From assembly GCA_964598225.1 (NCBI GenBank), contig CAZRBG010000018.1:21284-85283 (forward strand): a stretch of DNA of 64,000 nucleotides. The letters run 5' to 3'. Source of the DNA: SG8-4 sp964598225. Its GTDB lineage: Bacteria > Planctomycetota > Phycisphaerae > Sedimentisphaerales > Anaerobacaceae. Under the pieces are notes generated by a model. It saw only the letters and a program-made list of their open reading frames with translations, was not told the origin of the DNA and did not search any database. Position numbers and translations under genes: made by a program. Below are positions 51,549-59,963 of this stretch, in pieces (the stretch's first letter is position 1; every line of letters starts with the position of its first letter).

Positions 51549-52411
51549 AGCTACCTTTACCGGAACTGATCATATTTGCCGGTGTTATCGCGGCATACGT
51601 TGGTGCGGCTGCGGCCGGGGTGCTGCAATTGCTGACGAAATGCGAGAGATGCAAGCGGTTTCCTGTGCCTCTGGTTGCGCTGGCGGTCTCGCTCGAAGCC
51701 GTAATACTCATATTCAGGGCCGTCGAGATAAAAGCGGTGCCGCTGACCGGCTCTTTCGAGTCGATGCTTGTGCTGAGCATTGTATTCGGCCTGACGTACC
51801 TGTTTTTGAACATTGCCATTCACAGGGTGTGGTTCAGCTCGGTTATGGTATGGGTCATGCTGGTGCTGATATTGCTCGCGGCGGTGGTGGCAAGACCCGC
51901 TTCCCGGGCACACGCCAAAGCCTCCACACCATGGGCAATCGCACACGCCATTTCCATGATCCTGGCCGGTGCAGCAGCCATGCTGGCAACCGCCTCTGCC
52001 GTTCTCTATCTTTACGCCAGGCGCAAGTTAAAGCGAAAGGAGCTGCTGGGCGTGCTCGGCAAAGTCCCCAACGTCGAGAATCTCGAACAGATGAACCTGC
52101 TCGGTATGAAGCTTTGCTTCATACTGCTGACGTTCGGACTTGTAAGCGGCATCGGCCTGTCGATTTCTCTGAATATGACCAGCCGGGCCTGGCTCGCAGA
52201 CCCGAAGATTGTAATGATAGAGGTCGTCTGGCTGCTGCTCGGCGTGATCCTCGTGCTTTGGAAAACAATCAAATTAAAGGAAAAGACGATTGCCCGTATG
52301 ACACTTATCGCATTTGCCCTGATTCTGTTTGCGGTTGTGGGCACTTCGGTGTTCTGCGGGACAGGACACGATTTCGGCGGCGGCGTCGAGACTGAAAAGA
52401 TTGCAGACTAA
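51542..52411 (+). CDS. CcsA/HemX-type membrane protein
   Basis: A 289-residue protein with eight hydrophobic helices. It belongs to the cytochrome-c assembly (CcsA/CcmC/HemX) family: LTGSFESMLVLSIVFGLTYL, LAAVVARPASRAHAKASTPW, AIAHAISMILAGAAAMLATA. The tryptophan-rich WWD haem-handling motif of true CcsA is not evident, which fits the HemX side of the family. HemX proteins, often next to hemA, control the level of glutamyl-tRNA reductase; CcsA carries haem to apocytochromes. The position immediately before hemA favours HemX. The ATG overlaps the ahbB stop (ATGTTAA). Confidence 0.78.
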   Translation: MLKLPLPELIIFAGVIAAYVGAAAAGVLQLLTKCERCKRFPVPLVALAVSLEAVILIFRAVEIKAVPLTGSFESMLVLSIVFGLTYLFLNIAIHRVWFSSVMVWVMLVLILLAAVVARPASRAHAKASTPWAIAHAISMILAGAAAMLATASAVLYLYARRKLKRKELLGVLGKVPNVENLEQMNLLGMKLCFILLTFGLVSGIGLSISLNMTSRAWLADPKIVMIEVVWLLLGVILVLWKTIKLKEKTIARMTLIAFALILFAVVGTSVFCGTGHDFGGGVETEKIAD

Positions 52412-52420
52412 GATCGAAAG

Positions 52421-53728
52421 ATGAAGATAGTAGTATTAGGACTCAATCATAAAACCGCGCCTGTGGAGATTCGCGAGAAGCTTGCCTTCGACGCCGAAGA
52501 GACGAGCAGGGCACTTTGCGAGTTGAAAAGCCGATTCGCGCGGGCCGAGTTCGTTCTATTATCGACGTGCAACCGCGTTGAGTTGTATTGTGCCGGCCCG
52601 GAATGCCAGGGCGCCGACGCGGAAAAGCTTACTGAATTTCTATCGCAATTTCACGACGTTGAGCGGGATAAATTCAGTGGTTTTCTGTACGCTCATGAAG
52701 ATGAAGAAGCGGTTCGGCATCTTTTGTCCGTCGCATCGAGTCTGGATAGCCTCGTTGTAGGCGAGGCCCAGATAATCGGTCAGGTCAAGGAAAGTTACAA
52801 GCTCGCCTGTGCGGCTAAAACCACGGGCAAGATCCTGAATCGGCTTTTTCACTGCGCTTTCGCCGCGAGTAAGAAAGTTCACACAACGACCTCTATCGCC
52901 GGCGGCCGGGTGAGTGTCGCCGGGGTTGCGGTCGAGTTGGCTATGCAGTTGTTTGCAAACATCTCATCGGCGAAGGTCGTCGTCATCGGCGCCGGCGAGA
53001 CCGGCCAGTTGATAATCCAGCACCTGCTCCAGGCCGGCGCTCGCAACATCACCGTCGTCAACCGTTCTCACGGGCGCGGATTAAACGTAGCCGGACATTA
53101 CGGCATAGATGTGCGCAAATGGGAGCAGCTCGAAGAGCAACTAAGCGGGGCGAACATCGTTATAGCCGCAGCTTCAGTCCAGGATTACTTGTACAAGAAG
53201 GATGCCTTCACTCGGATAATGGCCCGACGCAACGAAAAGAACCTCCTGATAGTTGACATCGCCGTGCCGCGGAACTTCGAGCCGGCGGTGAACGAGCTTG
53301 ACGGGCTCTATTTGTACAGCGTGGACGATCTTTCCGCCGTAGTCGAGCAGAACCTCAAGGCACGACAGCGCGATATGGCCCGAGGGGCCGAGATCGTCCT
53401 CGAGCACGTCACGGAGTTCATGGACTGGTACGGAGCGAAGGACATCGGGCCTCTGATCGGGCAGATGAAAGAGCAATTCGCGCAAATCGGCAAAAATGAG
53501 ATGGACCGGTTCTTCGTCGGCGTCAGGGAAGAGGCCTCCTGCAAAGAGGTAATGGAAGAAATGGTCAATCGGGTTGTCAATAAATTGCTTCACTGCGTGA
53601 TTAAGAATGTCAACAACGTCGCCAGAGAAAACGGCCCGACCGAAGCCGCAAAGCTTGTTGATACCATTGTCCGACAGGCCGAAGAAATAGCGTCCGGCCC
53701 GAATGGCCAGGAGGACCAGAAATCGTGA
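52421..53728 (+). CDS. hemA: Glutamyl-tRNA reductase
   Basis: A 435-residue enzyme making glutamate-1-semialdehyde from glutamyl-tRNA, the first step of C5 tetrapyrrole synthesis. The catalytic cysteine is in LLSTCNRVELYC (about residue 50), preceded by GLNHKTAPVEIREKLAF. Then SSLDSLVVGEAQIIGQVKES, the NADPH-binding KVVVIGAGETGQLIIQHL, and a C-terminal dimerisation helix. It supplies both haem (through siroheme here) and corrinoids. It starts nine bases after the ccsA/hemX stop, and its own stop overlaps the GTG of ahbD. Confidence 0.93.
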   Translation: MKIVVLGLNHKTAPVEIREKLAFDAEETSRALCELKSRFARAEFVLLSTCNRVELYCAGPECQGADAEKLTEFLSQFHDVERDKFSGFLYAHEDEEAVRHLLSVASSLDSLVVGEAQIIGQVKESYKLACAAKTTGKILNRLFHCAFAASKKVHTTTSIAGGRVSVAGVAVELAMQLFANISSAKVVVIGAGETGQLIIQHLLQAGARNITVVNRSHGRGLNVAGHYGIDVRKWEQLEEQLSGANIVIAAASVQDYLYKKDAFTRIMARRNEKNLLIVDIAVPRNFEPAVNELDGLYLYSVDDLSAVVEQNLKARQRDMARGAEIVLEHVTEFMDWYGAKDIGPLIGQMKEQFAQIGKNEMDRFFVGVREEASCKEVMEEMVNRVVNKLLHCVIKNVNNVARENGPTEAAKLVDTIVRQAEEIASGPNGQEDQKS

Positions 53729-54831
53729 AAGATGAAATGCCTTCGAAACAAATTCTGAGACTGCTGTTCTGGGAGAGCACGATAAGATGTAATTTGACGT
53801 GTGCCCACTGCCGGCGGATAGAGTCCGACGAGCAGGCCCATACGGATATGTCAACGGTGCAGGCCAGAGCACTGATCGAGCAGTTGGCCGAGCTTGGCAA
53901 AGGTCAGCCCATGATGCCTGTATTGGTGTTCTCGGGCGGTGAGCCTCTCTGCCGAGAGGATTTGTTTGAGTTAGTCGGTTTCGCCCGGTCTCTGGGAATT
54001 ATCCCGGCACTGGCAACTAATGGAACGCTGATAGATGAAACCATCGCTGAGCGGATAAGCGAAAGCGGCATCGCACGAGTATCGGTAAGTCTGGACGGCG
54101 CAACCGCCGAGGTTCACAACAAGCTGCGGCAGCTCGAAGGCTCATTCGAGAGCGCCCTGGAAGGCATAGGCCGTCTTCGAGATCTGGAAGTGCCGTTTCA
54201 GATAAATATCACATTGACAAAACATAACGCCCACCAGTTGCAGCAGGTTTATGACCTTGCCAAATCCATCGGTGCCGTCGCGGTGCATGTATTCATGCTC
54301 GTCCCGGTCGGCTGCGGGCAATCCCTGGCCGATACCGACATGCTCTCGCCCGAGCAGTACGAGCAGAAGATGGTCGATATCTGCAAACTGGACGGTCTCA
54401 GCGAGCTGCAAATGAAAGTTACCTGCGGCCCGCACTACGAGCGCGTAATCAGACAGCAGGGCCTGTACAAATCCCGCATGAAATCCGGCCACTCCGGTGG
54501 CTCGGTTCCCGGCGGCGGACGCGGAGGAGCATCGAGAGGCTGTCTTGCTGGTCTCGGCGTGTTGTTCGTGGGGCATCAGGGGGATGTTTTCCCGTGCGGT
54601 TATCTGCCCGTCAACTGCGGCAATGTTCTCAAAGACAAGCTCTCGGATATATGGTACCACAACAAAGACCTGGCGCGGATGCGCGACGGCGGCGAACTCG
54701 AAGGCAAATGCGGCGTATGCGGTTACAGGCAGATTTGCGGCGGATGCAGAGGCAGAGCCTACGCCGCCGGGGGTAATTATATGGCAGAAGAGCCTTTCTG
54801 TGCGTATGTCCCGCCTGAAGTAAACGGCTGA
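53725..54831 (+). CDS. ahbD: Radical SAM haem synthase AhbD
   Basis: A 368-residue radical SAM protein. The GTG at 53725 overlaps the hemA stop (GTGA); an ATG at 53737 is the alternative. LRLLFWESTIRCNLTCAHCR gives the CxxxCxxC cluster site, FSGGEPLCREDLFEL the SAM site. The C-terminal SPASM-like domain has cysteines for an auxiliary cluster (GCLAGLGVLFVGHQGDVFPC, KCGVCGYRQICGGCRGRAYA). AhbD oxidatively decarboxylates two propionates of iron-coproporphyrin III to vinyl groups, giving haem b. The neighbouring ahbC and hemA support AhbD over other SPASM proteins. Confidence 0.87.
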   Translation: MKDEMPSKQILRLLFWESTIRCNLTCAHCRRIESDEQAHTDMSTVQARALIEQLAELGKGQPMMPVLVFSGGEPLCREDLFELVGFARSLGIIPALATNGTLIDETIAERISESGIARVSVSLDGATAEVHNKLRQLEGSFESALEGIGRLRDLEVPFQINITLTKHNAHQLQQVYDLAKSIGAVAVHVFMLVPVGCGQSLADTDMLSPEQYEQKMVDICKLDGLSELQMKVTCGPHYERVIRQQGLYKSRMKSGHSGGSVPGGGRGGASRGCLAGLGVLFVGHQGDVFPCGYLPVNCGNVLKDKLSDIWYHNKDLARMRDGGELEGKCGVCGYRQICGGCRGRAYAAGGNYMAEEPFCAYVPPEVNG

Positions 54832-54866
54832 GCGTTACAAAAGCTCTGAATCTTAAAGGATAATGG

Positions 54867-56114
54867 ATGATTAATATCAGTAAATTGTATTGCGATCAGG
54901 TAACCCCGGGCGACTGGCTTCGTTACGGCAAGACCGGCTCCGGCGAACGAGAGGGTGAAGTTGTTCCCAAGAAGGCGTCAGAGAGGCGCCCTATCGTCGT
55001 ATGGAACATCACTGGAGCGTGCAATCTGAAATGCGTACACTGCTACAACGACAGCGGTACCTGCGCCGGCGATGAGTTATCCACGACCGAGGCGAAGAAG
55101 GTTATCGACAGTCTCGTGGATTTCGGTGTACCGTCGGTGCTGTTCTCGGGCGGTGAGCCGCTGATGCGCCCGGATCTGTTCGAGTTGATCGAATACGCAA
55201 CCGAGCGGGGCCTGCGCGTGGTCATCTCAACCAACGGCACGCTGATAAAGCCCGAAATGGCCGAAAAGATAAAGAAGTACGGCGTCTCGTACGTCGGCAT
55301 AAGCCTCGACGGTATCGGCGAGATCAACGACAAATTCAGGGGCGTAGCCGGGGCGTTCGACAACGCCGTACGGGGAATAAAGAACTGTCAGGACGCCGGG
55401 GTGCGGATCGGTCTGCGGCTCACTCTGACAAAAAAGAATGTCCGAGACCTCGAGAGTCTTTTCGGCTTCTTCGAGAGCGAGAACATCGAACGGGCCTGCT
55501 TCTACCATTTCGTACCCAGCGGCAGAGGCCGCAAGATGGCCGCCGAGGACCTTACCCACGCTCAAAGTCGCGAAGCGGTCGATATGATCCTGGCCAAGAC
55601 CAGGCAGTACAAGCAAGCCGGAAAGACTACCGATATCCTGACCGTAGACAATCACGTCGACGGTATATATCTGTATCTGAAACTTAAGGAAGAAGACCCG
55701 GCTCGTGCCGAAGAGGTCTGGAAGCTGCTGACCTGGAACGGCGGAGGGATGTACAGCAGCGGCGTGGGAATCGGCTGCATCGACTATCACGGCAAGGTCC
55801 ACGCCGATCAATTCTGGTGGCACTACGAACTCGGCGACGTCCGAAAGAGACCCTTCGGCGAGATATGGATGGACACAAGCGACCCGCTGATGGCCGGCTT
55901 AAAAGATCGCCGCAACTATATCAAGGGCAGATGCCGCCTGTGCCAGTTCTTCGACGGCTGCGGCGGCGCACTGAGAGTCCGCGCCGACCTGCACTTCAAC
56001 GACCCCTGGGCCCCGGAACCGGCCTGCTACCTCACCGACGAAGAAATCGGCCTCGACGAAGAAAAAATAGCCGAGCTCGAACGAACCGGAGAGGTCTTCC
56101 AGATGCCGGAATAA
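54867..56114 (+). CDS. ahbC: Radical SAM 12,18-didecarboxysiroheme deacetylase AhbC
   Basis: A 415-residue radical SAM protein. The start MINISKLYCDQVTPGDWLRY is typical of AhbC. The cluster motif is CNLKCVHCYND, SAM binding LFSGGEPLMRPDLFEL. The C-terminal cysteines (IGCIDYHGKVHADQFW, GRCRLCQFFDGCGGALRVRA) could bind a second cluster. AhbC removes two acetate side chains from 12,18-didecarboxysiroheme to give iron-coproporphyrin III, the substrate of AhbD. AAAGGA precedes the ATG. It is the last gene of the operon ahbB-ccsA/hemX-hemA-ahbD-ahbC. Confidence 0.88.
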   Translation: MINISKLYCDQVTPGDWLRYGKTGSGEREGEVVPKKASERRPIVVWNITGACNLKCVHCYNDSGTCAGDELSTTEAKKVIDSLVDFGVPSVLFSGGEPLMRPDLFELIEYATERGLRVVISTNGTLIKPEMAEKIKKYGVSYVGISLDGIGEINDKFRGVAGAFDNAVRGIKNCQDAGVRIGLRLTLTKKNVRDLESLFGFFESENIERACFYHFVPSGRGRKMAAEDLTHAQSREAVDMILAKTRQYKQAGKTTDILTVDNHVDGIYLYLKLKEEDPARAEEVWKLLTWNGGGMYSSGVGIGCIDYHGKVHADQFWWHYELGDVRKRPFGEIWMDTSDPLMAGLKDRRNYIKGRCRLCQFFDGCGGALRVRADLHFNDPWAPEPACYLTDEEIGLDEEKIAELERTGEVFQMPE

Positions 56115-56150
56115 TCTGCCCAAGCGGTAGCATGGGCTTTAGCCTGTGCC

Positions 56151-56663
56151 TTAGGTGCCCATGCCGAATCTAAGGCAAGCTCGATTTCGCTTTTGTTCGC
56201 AGACTGCCGGTGATGAATAAGATCGACGACTTATCGTGGCGATATACGCGGCCACGCTTATCAGAGCTATCATGCACGCACGAATCAAGGTTGAATACCC
56301 TATCTGTTCTACGGTCGATGCACTGAAGCAGCCGCAATTTATCTCCAGCCCTCGGTACAAGGCCGAGCCGACCACAAACGTGAATATCGCACCCAGCGCG
56401 ACGCTGACCAGCAGCGCACCGCCGACGAAAATGCTGCCGAGAAGGCACACTCCGACGAACAACTCTACCCACGGCAACACCATCGCTATCAGCAATCCGA
56501 GCTTCGGACCGACCAACTCGTATTTGTAAATACTGGAAAGAAAGTCATAAGGCTGCCGTATCTTCGGCAGGCTGCTATAAAGGAACAAGCATCCGAGACC
56601 AATCCGAACGGCTAACACAAAGCCGTGCGCAAGCCTCTCTCTGGTTATCAGGTTGTGTTTCAT
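56151..56663 (-). CDS. MauE/DoxX-family redox-associated membrane protein
   Basis: About 170 residues from the ATG at 56663 (GGGAGG upstream). Four membrane helices of the DoxX/MauE fold: VLAVRIGLGCLFLYSSLPKI, LGLLIAMVLPWVELFVGVCL, LLVSVALGAIFTFVVGSALY and ACMIALISVAAYIATI. INCGCFS between helices 3 and 4 carries the C-x-C pair typical of the MauE redox branch. MauE helps form disulfides in the methylamine dehydrogenase small subunit. Here it overlaps the C39/rhodanese gene by four bases (56660-56663) and is the last gene of a cassette with a nine-cysteine peptide, which suggests disulfide chemistry on that peptide. Confidence 0.8.
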   Translation of the reverse strand: MKHNLITRERLAHGFVLAVRIGLGCLFLYSSLPKIRQPYDFLSSIYKYELVGPKLGLLIAMVLPWVELFVGVCLLGSIFVGGALLVSVALGAIFTFVVGSALYRGLEINCGCFSASTVEQIGYSTLIRACMIALISVAAYIATISRRSYSSPAVCEQKRNRACLRFGMGT

Positions 56664-57814
56664 ATCGCCGCCTCCCTGGGTCTGCGGTTTTTCGCCACCC
56701 ACTCGGTCCAGCCGCCCCTAAATATGGATATATTGGAATAGCCATCCTCAATGAGTTTTACCGCCACGATTTCAGCAAACTTACATTTGGAACTCTGGCA
56801 ATAGAGCACAATGTCAGCATCTTTTGGGATCTCAGTAGTTGCCTTCCGGCGCTCCACATCGTTAGCATCCACCGGCACGCTGATTGCTCCCTCAAGATGT
56901 CCGACTTTATAATCGCGTGCGAATCTCGCATCGATAAAAACAGCTTTATCGTTAAGTAATTTGTAAGCCTTCCTTTCTCCTATTTTCGGGATGAAATTTG
57001 CCAAGTGAGCTTGTTGAATCAAAGTCGTAGCATTCGCATTGGCCAACAAACCTTCGTCGTTTGCGAAATGATAAAGCATTCCACACAAGAGTGCAATAAT
57101 TGCTAATGCTGCACCTTGCACCATTGATAAGCCAAGTGCTTTATTTTGCGAACCAAGCATTGTCTCCTGAATAAATCGTCTAACCTGGCGGATAGAAAGA
57201 ATTGCGATAATCGCAGCAAGCCCATATATCATAAGTCGCTTTCTCGGTGGGCCGAATACAGTGCTATGATCAATCGGTTTTGCTGAAACTATCAAACCTT
57301 TACCGCCCCAGCGCGGCGCCAGCTCTCGAAAAGATACCAGCTTGGCCGGATTAGGCGGATCGAAAAGCTTCGCCTTGCCATTCTCTGTCCCCAAAAATAG
57401 CTCGAAATGGTCGTACCTCATCGATGTCATGTCGAATTTAAGATGCAATATGGCAGGATGTTCTAACCGGCCAAGATCTTCACTCGTCATGTTAAATACC
57501 GATATGGAGTATAGACCGTAGTCGTCGGCTGCTTTCTCTAATTCAGATAATGAGCTGCCTCTATACGAGCCTATATACGCCGGTTTGAGCAAACTCCTGA
57601 AATCAAATTCACTACCGGATAATTTCATTACGGTATAAAGGCAGCTAACCCCACAATAAGGATCTTTCGAAGTCCTTTTGGCAGTGATGGATTTAGATGC
57701 TGTTCCTGTGTCACGATTCATTGCAGATGCATTGCCAACAACCAAGAATGTTAATAAGCCAGCAAGCAACAGAAAAAGTCGCAGTCGGACTCCAACAGAG
57801 TTAGAATTGCACAT
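56660..57814 (-). CDS. Peptidase C39-like domain fused to rhodanese, membrane protein
   Basis: A 384-residue protein. Signal peptide/first helix about 11-31. Residues about 45-180 resemble the C39 double-glycine peptidase: DPYCGVSCLYTVMKLSG (C54), YDHFELFLG (H136) and LFDPPN (D152), a plausible Cys-His-Asp triad, although the usual oxyanion glutamine before the cysteine is not seen. Two helices follow (about 193-210, 230-248). Residues about 265-380 are rhodanese (KAVFIDARFARDYKVGHLEG, LYCQSSKCKFAEIVAVKL, FRGGWTEW), active-site Cys probably C339. There is no ABC transporter part, so the peptidase would act outside the cytoplasm. It lies between the LolA-like gene (two-base gap) and the MauE gene. 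GC is lower than in the ahb genes beside it. Confidence 0.78.
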   Translation of the reverse strand: MCNSNSVGVRLRLFLLLAGLLTFLVVGNASAMNRDTGTASKSITAKRTSKDPYCGVSCLYTVMKLSGSEFDFRSLLKPAYIGSYRGSSLSELEKAADDYGLYSISVFNMTSEDLGRLEHPAILHLKFDMTSMRYDHFELFLGTENGKAKLFDPPNPAKLVSFRELAPRWGGKGLIVSAKPIDHSTVFGPPRKRLMIYGLAAIIAILSIRQVRRFIQETMLGSQNKALGLSMVQGAALAIIALLCGMLYHFANDEGLLANANATTLIQQAHLANFIPKIGERKAYKLLNDKAVFIDARFARDYKVGHLEGAISVPVDANDVERRKATTEIPKDADIVLYCQSSKCKFAEIVAVKLIEDGYSNISIFRGGWTEWVAKNRRPREAAI

Positions 57815-57816
57815 AT

Positions 57817-59112
57817 TCAGTCCTCCCGAGTCTGGAGCTTACGAAGAACTTGCCATCCGATAACAATGATGAGTAGAAAGGTAAATGAGATTAAGACCAG
57901 TGTAATCTGGCAGCCAGATTCAGAAAGAACATCGGGTTGGGATCTATTATCATCTTTTTGGTCACGGCTCGCTGCAGATTCATCATGGTCAGAATCTGTG
58001 TTGTTGGGCGTAATTACCTCAGATTCATCATGTACTTCGTTTTTCAACAGTTCAATTTGGTTGTCAAGATCCTCAAGGAACGTATCATCTACTCTAGCTC
58101 TTACTTTACCATTGAACCATTCGTATTTTACTCCCATCATAGCCCTTGCATCATCATAAGTAACCCGAGTTCCGTTGGGTGCATCGATTGCAAATGCCCC
58201 CATAGCTTCGAAATCCGGATCAAAATCTATTGCCTCGCGTTTGACATTAGAGTTAGCTTCGATGAATTGACCATTCTCGTATTCGCGGTATTGGCGAACC
58301 TTTGCCGTGACTGGAGCAAATACTCCCGATATGTTTTCTATCTGTATATCCACTTCAACTTTCCACTTTATTGTCGCTAACCATGGCGAACTGGAAGACA
58401 CTCCACCTTCAAGGGGTGGGGGGGAAGCACCAATTGGCAGTTTGCCGTACAGATCGCCAATCTTCTTTTGTACAGTAATGCGTCTAGGATTAAATCCCGC
58501 ATCAGAATCGATCCAAAGCGTATGTTTGCCATATTTTGTCTCAGCCTCTAAAACATAGGTATCGTGGCCGTCAATATTTTCCTCTGTGTCCCGCAATCGC
58601 ATGTTTGTTGCCTCTCGCAGTATTTCTGGAATCGATAGATCATTGCAGCCAGATATGTGCCCATCAAGAACAGCAGAAGGGCCAATATCTCTATGGTATG
58701 AACGACGTATTCTTTGTGCATTTGAAAAGATATCGATCCTGCCTTGCTCTTGATTTGCTCCAGGGTAATTGTGCACCATTACATCATGCTCATTCAATAC
58801 AAATTTTCTGGCGCTCTTTCGTAATATGTCGCCTGTATCATCAAAAGAGCAAGTTGTAAAATCAAAACCCAGATTGTTCCCGTCACGGTATACCATACCT
58901 GTTTTTCTTATGCACACCGATTCGCTATCCCACGCGCCCTTAAATGTAGTGATCGACTCAAGATTATACGCGACCTTATTTTTGATAGATGTTAGCGACT
59001 GTTCATAAAGCTGAAGTACTTCCTCCGGGCTCATATCAATATCGGCTCCCGAAACAGCCGCACGCATAATCAGACATGTTGACAATATTACACGAAGCAC
59101 ATTGGGTCTCAT
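57817..59112 (-). CDS. LolA-like exported protein with C-terminal membrane anchor
   Basis: About 431 residues from the ATG at 59112, preceded by AAGGGAGG at seven bases. Signal peptide to about ...IMRAAVSGA. The body has the beta-rich pattern of outer-membrane-lipoprotein-carrier (LolA/MucB-like) domains: YNLESITTFKGAWDSESVCI, DTYVLEAETKYGKHTLWIDS and AGFNPRRITVQKKI. An acidic linker (HDESEVITPNNTDSDHDESA) leads to a C-terminal helix (ITLVLISFTFLLIIVIGWQV) and a short basic tail, so the protein is anchored in the inner membrane and faces out. I cannot assign a specific role; as second gene of the cassette it may carry or present the peptide. Confidence 0.7.
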   Translation of the reverse strand: MRPNVLRVILSTCLIMRAAVSGADIDMSPEEVLQLYEQSLTSIKNKVAYNLESITTFKGAWDSESVCIRKTGMVYRDGNNLGFDFTTCSFDDTGDILRKSARKFVLNEHDVMVHNYPGANQEQGRIDIFSNAQRIRRSYHRDIGPSAVLDGHISGCNDLSIPEILREATNMRLRDTEENIDGHDTYVLEAETKYGKHTLWIDSDAGFNPRRITVQKKIGDLYGKLPIGASPPPLEGGVSSSSPWLATIKWKVEVDIQIENISGVFAPVTAKVRQYREYENGQFIEANSNVKREAIDFDPDFEAMGAFAIDAPNGTRVTYDDARAMMGVKYEWFNGKVRARVDDTFLEDLDNQIELLKNEVHDESEVITPNNTDSDHDESAASRDQKDDNRSQPDVLSESGCQITLVLISFTFLLIIVIGWQVLRKLQTRED

Positions 59113-59245
59113 AAGAATACCTCCCTTGATCACATCACTAAAACAAGACAGCGTTTCAATGACGTAGCATTAAATTCAGTAGAGCCAGCTTCTACAGTCG
59201 TTTGTTACTCTCATTCGAAATATGTCCTCTATAATCAAGTATTTA

Positions 59246-59273
59246 GAGCCCCGCCTACAAATAGGCGGGGCTC
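59246..59273 (-). terminator. Perfect hairpin between the peptide gene and its downstream genes
   Basis: GAGCCCCGCCTA / TAGGCGGGGCTC, 12 base pairs with a four-base loop, 14 bases after the stop of the cysteine-rich peptide gene. On the minus strand it is followed by TAAATACTTG, not a strong T-run. It could partly end transcription or protect the upstream message, giving more peptide than processing proteins. Confidence 0.7.
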
Positions 59274-59286
59274 CGCGCATCTAGGC

Positions 59287-59628
59287 TCACTCTGGGGCAT
59301 CATCTTTGCAATCCTGCTTGTCGGGCCTTACTGTGCAATCTGTAGTCCCACTGGCGTTTACACAGTCGTCGGCTTCAGCTTCCGTTACATGACAGTAGCG
59401 TGTGACAACTGGATCAGGCAAGCATCTCTGAATTGTAGTTGTCTCGCTACACTCACTTTGCCATGAACTGCATTTCTTCCAAATATCTCCGCTACAATCC
59501 GGACAAGCCCCGCCGATTGACGTTGAACCGTCAGTCACTGCTTGGGGAGTTCCGGCCGTTAAGGCTGCAAACAATCCAAGAACTATAGCGCCAATAAGGC
59601 ACGGCCGGAACATAGTTAATACTCTCAT
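59287..59628 (-). CDS. Secreted cysteine-rich peptide, possible precursor with Gly-Gly site
   Basis: A 113-residue protein: signal-like helix about 8-25 (RPCLIGAIVLGLFAALTAG), then TPQAVTDGSTSIGG and a cysteine-rich core. Cysteines lie at 42, 45, 53, 60, 69, 79, 89, 98 and 107, nine in the exported part, spaced seven to ten residues after the first pair. G39-G40 immediately before ACPDC resembles a double-glycine cleavage site, and a C39-like peptidase is encoded two genes downstream. An odd number of cysteines could leave one free for metal, thiol or thioether chemistry. No homologue is recognised. AGGAAG precedes the ATG. First gene of the cassette. Confidence 0.7.
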   Translation of the reverse strand: MRVLTMFRPCLIGAIVLGLFAALTAGTPQAVTDGSTSIGGACPDCSGDIWKKCSSWQSECSETTTIQRCLPDPVVTRYCHVTEAEADDCVNASGTTDCTVRPDKQDCKDDAPE

Positions 59629-59710
59629 GATGATTCTTCCTTTCTGGGACTACCGTCCCGTCGACAATCTTATTAAGAAAGGTATTCATAAACAACTCTG
59701 AAAATGTAAT

Positions 59711-59738
59711 TTACCTGCCCATTGGAATCACCTCCTTT
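59711..59738 (-). promoter_or_regulatory. Strong Shine-Dalgarno with a three-codon minigene upstream of the peptide gene
   Basis: On the minus strand AAAGGAGGTGA (59738-59728) is a near-perfect complement to the 16S rRNA end; an ATG follows at 59722 and reads M-G-R-stop (59722-59711). It lies about 83 bases before the ATG of the cysteine-rich peptide. It could be a leader minigene or ribosome stand-by site; it may also be chance. Confidence 0.35.
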
Positions 59739-59910
59739 CGGCCTGCCGAAACAGGTTCTTCTAAAGAGTTTTCTGATTTCTGTAAGTCCTTATAAAAACG
59801 TTGCTTACGAATATAGCTTTGAGCTTTCACAGCTTATACTTTGCTTTCGCACAAGAAAACTCTGTTCTCTATATATGTACGCGTATCTGAGCGGCCAAAT
59901 GTTGAAGTGA

Positions 59911-59933
59911 TTTCTTAGAAATTTTCTAAGAAA
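59911..59933. repeat. Perfect palindrome, operator-like
   Basis: TTTCTTAGAA and TTCTAAGAAA (59911-59920 and 59924-59933), ten-base arms with a three-base centre, in the region between the peptide cassette and the histidine kinase gene. The symmetry and short centre suit a binding site for a dimeric regulator. The rest of 59629-60309 holds only the minigene, a kinase promoter and a doubtful small open frame. Confidence 0.5.
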
Positions 59934-59963
59934 GCCTGTGATTTTCTACAAGGTCTTTGATGG

